From NCBI GenBank assembly GCA_041688215.1, contig JBDNIO010000124.1, forward strand, positions 1-10,069: a stretch of DNA of 10,069 bases. Reading direction: 5' to 3'. The position numbers and the translations under genes are program-made. The notes beneath the pieces are model-generated. The model saw only the letters and a list, made by a program, of their open reading frames with translations, had not been told where the DNA came from and searched no databases. The stretch is from JBDNIO01 sp041688215 (lineage in GTDB: Bacteria; Pseudomonadota; Gammaproteobacteria; Nevskiales; Salinisphaeraceae). Below are positions 6,467-10,069 of the stretch, piece by piece (positions within the stretch are counted from its first letter, which is position 1; each line of letters begins with the position of its first letter).

Positions 6467-6569
6467 TCGCGGAAATAGGCGTATCAAGAGTAAGTAGGTG
6501 TAGTAGCAAGGTAATAGATCAAAAAGGGTTTGTTACCAGTAGTTAATCAACAATCGAAAGGAGCTATTT
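6467..6569 (+). other. tonB-receptor 2 intergenic spacer with ribosome binding site
   Basis: 103 bp without a terminator. It carries the strong Shine-Dalgarno AAGGAG just before the receptor 2 ATG. GGTAATAGATCA (6510-6521) matches 10 of 12 positions of the left part of the dyad upstream of receptor 1 (GGTAATCGATAA). GGTAA (6510-6514) and TTACC (6533-6537) could pair over an 18-nt loop. Receptor 2 may be transcribed from the upstream operon promoter or from a weak promoter here; none is clear. Confidence 0.4.
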
Positions 6570-8621
6570 ATGCAGTACAGAATCAATTTAAATTTCGCCC
6601 AACGGGGTATGAAACCCCATCGCGCCGACCCCGCGGCAAGCCACGGGGAATTTTTGGGATTAAATCAACGACGGTTCAAGCCAAGCGCGGGCATCTCGGC
6701 TTGCTTGGCAGGCGCCGGGTTTCTCATGGCTAGCCAAACCGCGATGGCCCAGCCCAGTGACGCTGATGCCGGCGAAAATCACGAACCGGCGGAGTTACCC
6801 GCGATAGAGGTATTGGGAACCCAGCGCGGTATCGACCCCAGCCAGTCCGAGCGTACGGAAACGGTCACTGTGGTGCATCGCGAAGAAGCGGAGTTGCAGC
6901 ACGCGTCGGTGGCCTTCGATACGTTAGAATACAAACCGGGCCTGTCGGTAACGCAACGCACCGGTTTACTCGGTACCGGGCTCGACCGCATAACCATTCG
7001 TGGTTTGGGTGCCTCAGGCCCGTCCGGGGTAAGCGTGTTTATCGATGGCCGCCCGGATCCTACCGGGAGTTTGGTGCATCCTATTGGCCAGGCCTTTGGG
7101 CTCGAACGAGTTCAGCAAACCGAAGTCATCCATGGGCCTTCGCCGGTACTGTACGGTACCGGTAACGCAGGCGTGATCAATATCACCACGATACGGCCAA
7201 AGCCCGGCTATTCTGGTTACCTGCAAAGCCAGATCGGCAGTTTCGATACCACGGAAAATCTCGGACTCGTCAGCTATGGCGGCGAACGCGGTTTTCTGCG
7301 CTTTAGTGGCAGCTACCGGTCAACCGATGGTGATGTGCAGGATACCGGCGCACGCGTAGTGCAGGGCAATCTGCGCGCCGGATATGACTTAAACGAACAC
7401 TGGGCGTTGGAGGGCGGTGTGGGTCGCAGCAGCGACAGCTTTGAAACGCTCGGCCAAATTATGGTGCTCGGCCCCTTCGGCAGCCCCGGCACCGAAACGC
7501 TTGATCTGACGCAGACTACGGGCGATATCAAGTTAAAAGCCAACTACGACCGGTTTTCAAGCTCGTTGCAAATTTGGGGAGACGACCTGGATACCCGCAG
7601 CCAGGATCGGCCACCGGGTGTTGAGCGTAGCGAATTGTACGAAACCGGTGTGCGTTTTCGCACCGACGTGGCCGTGGCACCTGGACACACGCTGACCTTT
7701 GGCACCGACTTGCTCTACGTCAGCGCAGACAACCTCCCGACACCGCCGCCGGGCACCATGCCACCCGATCCGAACGACCCCCGGCTGAATGTCGACACCA
7801 CCGAGATCGGCCCCTACGTGTTGTACGACGCACCGCTGACGTCTTCCATATCCTGGCGAGGGGGTGTGCGCGTGGTCAACCACAGTGAATATGGCACCGA
7901 GCCCGTGGGCGAGTTGGGCTTTCGTATTCGCCCGGATTTCGATGTTTTCGGTGACGCACTCGATAACGCAGTACTACGTGTGCGGGCTACGCGCGGCTAC
8001 CAATCACCACCGGTACAGCAACTTTTCGGTGTGTTCACGGGCGGTCTGGCCGGGCCCTCTAACTCGGACCTTGAGCCCGAACGTGTCGACCAACTGGAAT
8101 TGGGCTGGAACCAGCGCTTTGAGCGTATTGAGGTCGATTTGGTGGGCTGGATACAAGACGGGGAAGACCTCATCGTGCCCGTCGGGCCACCACCCCCCTC
8201 GCTGCAAAACGCCTAGAAGTTCACCAATCGCGGGATAGAATTGCGCACCGTGATGCGGCCCACGGACGATATTATTTTTACCTTAGGGGGCACTTTGCGC
8301 AGTTTCGATGACCAAATCGTACGTGTGCCAGAGCACACTCTGGATTTCGGGATTACCTACGCTGCGGATCTGTTCAAGCGTCGTGATCTGCTGATTAGCG
8401 CCTTCGGCCGCCAAGCCTATCGTATCTTCGATGGCACCGGCGCTAACCGGGTGCGGCTTCCGGATTATTTCGTGGCCGATCTTAAGCTGGTGTATCGTGC
8501 AACCGACCACATCCGCCCGTTTGTGCAAGTGGATAACGTAACCGATGAAGATTTCCAAACCTTCGCCGGCATTCCCATGCCTGGCATCGGCGCTTCGGTA
8601 GGTGTGACCCTGGAGCTATAA
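6570..8621 (+). pseudogene. TonB-dependent outer-membrane receptor 2, interrupted by in-frame amber codon
   Basis: 684 codons with an in-frame TAG at codon 549 (8214-8216). Without it the frame encodes a complete receptor of normal length; as written it makes a 548-residue protein lacking the last 134 residues of the barrel. The start is firm: AAGGAG lies 6 nt upstream of the ATG. The signal region is long, with about 38 residues including QRRFKPS before the hydrophobic core, and cleavage probably after AMA60. A TonB box (AIEVLGT, about 78-84) and a canonical plug follow, with ITIRGLGASGPSGVSVFIDG and VLYGTGNAGVINIT. Barrel strands continue through LEPERVDQLELGW. After the TAG the frame reads KFTNRGIEL and ends in NVTDEDFQTF and VGVTLEL, all typical. 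It lies 103 bp after tonB. No frameshift or other disruption is seen, so the lesion is recent, an error, or read through. Confidence 0.85.
8214..8216 (+). other. In-frame amber codon inside receptor 2
   Basis: The local reading is LQNA-TAG-KFTNRGIEL. Receptor 1 has QNSGSFDNKGVE at the equivalent place (residues 494-505), so the TAG falls at the column of Gly497. No hairpin or other recoding signal was recognised downstream. TAG appears as a normal stop elsewhere in the window (receptor 1 and the TrmO-like gene), so a genome-wide recoding is unlikely. Confidence 0.85.
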
Positions 8622-8705
8622 ATCCGCGCGGCTTACGGACTTATTTCCGCCGACGGGGTTCGATCTACCCATGGCTGCCGGACTGAGTGTCGGTGCGAAC
8701 CCGCT

Positions 8706-8726
8706 AAAACAGCGTAGCGTAAGCTG
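8706..8726 (-). terminator. Weak candidate terminator after the TrmO-like gene
   Basis: On the minus strand, a few bases after the TrmO-like stop codon, CAGC (8726-8723) can pair with GCTG (8713-8710) over nine bases, extended by G-T wobbles, and TTTT (8709-8706) follows. The stem is short. The rest of the 111-bp convergent spacer (8622-8732) shows only a direct repeat GCTGCCGG (8674-8681 and 8723-8730) and no gene. Confidence 0.25.
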
Positions 8727-8732
8727 CCGGTG

Positions 8733-9110
8733 CTAGGGTGCGGCTTTGATATCGATGATCGGCGTACCGTCTATCGCATCCAGGCCGCGCACCTGGATGC
8801 GGTCGACATCTACATTCAAAATTTCGACGACGCCCAGCCCGATGGGGTTAGGACGCAGCGGGCTGCGATTGGCAAACACGCCGATTAATTCTTTGCTGCG
8901 GTCGCCGCCGGGATAAACGCGCAGCACCTCCCGGTCCGCGTTGTGCAGCCAGTAGAGCACCAGCAAGCGCTGCATATCGTGTACGCCATCCATAGCTAGG
9001 CAGTAACTGGGAAAAATTTCGAGTTCGGCGACTTGTTGGCGATGGCCGCCCGGGGGTGGGGCGTCCTGGGTGGTTTTCAGCGACGAGTGGACGACGCCAA
9101 CGAATTGCAA
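8733..9110 (-). CDS. TrmO/TsaA-like single-domain protein (COG1720, UPF0066)
   Basis: 125 residues with the hallmarks of the TsaA/TrmO domain: N-terminal GVVHSSLK (5-12), central VFANRSPLRPNPIGL (78-92) and C-terminal DGTPIIDIKAAP (114-125). TrmO uses S-adenosylmethionine to methylate the t6A37 base of threonine tRNAs. This protein has only the core domain, without the extra C-terminal part of the E. coli enzyme, so its substrate may differ. The start is taken as TTG at 9110 because no ATG or GTG occurs in frame after the upstream stop at 9159-9161, and the N-terminus then matches the family; the ribosome site is weak. It lies 32 bp after the CooC-type gene on the same strand, probably co-transcribed, and converges on receptor 2. 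Confidence 0.85.
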   Translation of the reverse strand: MQFVGVVHSSLKTTQDAPPPGGHRQQVAELEIFPSYCLAMDGVHDMQRLLVLYWLHNADREVLRVYPGGDRSKELIGVFANRSPLRPNPIGLGVVEILNVDVDRIQVRGLDAIDGTPIIDIKAAP

Positions 9111-9142
9111 CGTTGGCGCGTCCGGTCGTGCACCACTTGTTG

Positions 9143-10000
9143 TCAGCTTGACAGCCCGCTATTGGGTTTGCAGGCATCTTTTCTCTGGCCCGACCATTGG
9201 GTGGTGTCGGGGGTCTGCCCCGGTACGCTGAGCTTGGACAGCTTTTCGGCAATGGCTTCGATTGCCTTGGCGCCTGGGCAATCCGGGGCGCCGTCGATGG
9301 GGGCCATGTTCTGGCGCTCGGCTTCCACGAACGCGGGCTCCTCGGGCACGATGCCGATAATCTCCATCTCGTGTTGCGCGCAGAAGGTTTCAATCGCTTC
9401 GCGGTCGGAATCTGTTTTAACCTTATTGGCCACGGTGAAGATGTACGGAATATCAAGTTCGCGTGCTAGCTTTTGCGTGCGCGCCGCGGCTTCGAGCGAG
9501 CGGTAGTAGGGCTCGGCCACGACCAGCATCACGTCTACATTGCGGGCGGTGCCGCGCTTGAGATGTTCCAGGCCGGCTTCCATGTCGGTGACGGTGTATT
9601 CGCCGTAGCCGCTCATCTCGGCAATCAGCCCGCGCACCGCCCGGTGCGAGGCGCACATGCAGCCGCTACCGGCGCTGCCGTCGGCGGGCTTGCCCATGAT
9701 GATTAGTTCAATATTATCCGGCCCCTTCACCGCGTAGGTGCTTAACAGGTCGGCTTCCGACATGGTCATTTGCAGCCGCCGGGTGCCGTCGGGTTCTTCT
9801 TTGGCCTGCATTAAACTCGCAGGGATATTGACGATGCCGTCGGCAGCGTCACGGGTAATGCCAAGGGTTAATGCCAGGTTCGGATTCGGGTCACCGTCTA
9901 TGGCCAGCACCTTGCCGCCCTGGCTGGCCAGAATACGCGCCAGGCACCCGGCGATGGTGGTTTTGCCGGATCCGCCTTTGCCTACGGTTGCTATTTTCAT
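9143..10000 (-). CDS. CooC-type metal-insertion ATPase (SIMIBI P-loop)
   Basis: 285 residues from the ATG at 10000, which is preceded by GAGG at good spacing; an upstream in-frame extension (to 10057) adds only non-family sequence. The N-terminus MKIATVGKGGSGKTT holds a deviant Walker A with the signature lysine of MinD/CooC-type dimeric ATPases. VLAIDGDPNPNLA (31-43) follows. C114-M-C116 in GSGCMCASHRAVRGL is the CXC motif that in CooC binds metal at the dimer interface. TDMEAGLEHLKRGT (138-151) and VANKVKTDSDR (190-200) complete the family pattern. CooC proteins insert nickel into the C-cluster of carbon monoxide dehydrogenase. No such enzyme lies in the window, so the client is unknown. 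The last 25 residues are a polar tail. Confidence 0.9.
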   Translation of the reverse strand: MKIATVGKGGSGKTTIAGCLARILASQGGKVLAIDGDPNPNLALTLGITRDAADGIVNIPASLMQAKEEPDGTRRLQMTMSEADLLSTYAVKGPDNIELIIMGKPADGSAGSGCMCASHRAVRGLIAEMSGYGEYTVTDMEAGLEHLKRGTARNVDVMLVVAEPYYRSLEAAARTQKLARELDIPYIFTVANKVKTDSDREAIETFCAQHEMEIIGIVPEEPAFVEAERQNMAPIDGAPDCPGAKAIEAIAEKLSKLSVPGQTPDTTQWSGQRKDACKPNSGLSS

Positions 10001-10034
10001 GACTGCCTCGTAATTTGCAAACAAGTGTGCTGGT

Positions 10035-10064
10035 AGCATACGCCCGGCTTGGGGCAAGGGACAA
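10035..10064 (-). promoter_or_regulatory. Candidate promoter of the CooC-type gene
   Basis: On the minus strand TTGTCC (10064-10059) and TATGCT (10040-10035) are 18 bp apart, each matching consensus at four of six positions. It would give a leader of roughly 28 nt. An inverted repeat GGCTTG...CAAGCC lies over the -35 side at the window edge. The support is modest. Confidence 0.3.
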
Positions 10065-10069
10065 GCCCC

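Noticed and set aside
8214..8216. TAG read as pyrrolysine or another amino acid throughout the genome
   Set aside because: TAG ends receptor 1 and the TrmO-like gene in sensible places, and no pyl genes are visible. Local suppression remains possible and is kept under findings.
8650..8670. tRNA-like T-arm (GGGGTTCGATC)
   Set aside because: The flanking 5-bp stem does not pair and no anticodon or acceptor stem is present.
8619..8735. Possible readthrough extension of the TrmO-like gene past its TAG (38 further codons)
   Set aside because: The protein already ends at the usual DIK..P motif and the extension has no recognisable domain.

Overview
The window reads as chromosomal DNA of a Gram-negative bacterium, most likely a gammaproteobacterium. 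It has two TonB-dependent outer-membrane receptors, a TonB/ExbB/ExbD energiser with proteobacterial-style motifs and moderate GC. This placement is an inference; no rRNA or marker gene is present.

Left part (1-1976, all minus strand). At the left edge is the 5' part of a small secreted protein whose mature N-terminus carries Cys, His and Met residues. Upstream of it lie a G3E/COG0523 (CobW-family) metal-chaperone GTPase and a four-helix membrane protein of unknown family with a Cys-Asp-Cys loop. A strong intrinsic terminator sits between the membrane-protein gene and the GTPase gene, only 13 nt before the GTPase's TTG start. A promoter with an internal dyad precedes the membrane-protein gene.

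Middle (1977-2584). A gene-free divergent control region of about 600 bp. It holds a near-perfect 15-bp direct repeat with a 21-bp period, a GTAAT-N5-ATTAC dyad on the likely -10 of the rightward operon, and a terminator-like hairpin with T-tracts. No convincing ORF is seen.

Rightward operon (2585-8621, plus strand). TonB-dependent receptor 1, exbB, exbD, tonB, TonB-dependent receptor 2. The exbB/exbD/tonB genes are tightly coupled (4-bp overlap, then zero gap). Receptor 2 has an in-frame amber codon at codon 549; the remaining 134 codons continue in the same frame as a normal receptor C-terminus. The amber sits at the column of a glycine in receptor 1. It is therefore a recent nonsense pseudogene, a readthrough gene or a sequence error.

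Right part (8733-10000, minus strand). A CooC-type nickel-insertion ATPase gene followed by a single-domain TrmO/TsaA-type (COG1720) gene, probably one transcript convergent with the receptor operon.

Taken together the window looks like an uptake-and-trafficking locus. Two receptors and a private TonB motor would import a substrate into the periplasm, and cytoplasmic P-loop metallochaperones (COG0523, CooC) are encoded on both sides. CxC motifs occur in four different proteins. The substrate is probably a transition metal or metal complex, but its identity (Zn, Ni, Co, Cu or a cobalamin-like compound) cannot be read from the sequence, and no known metal riboswitch was recognised.
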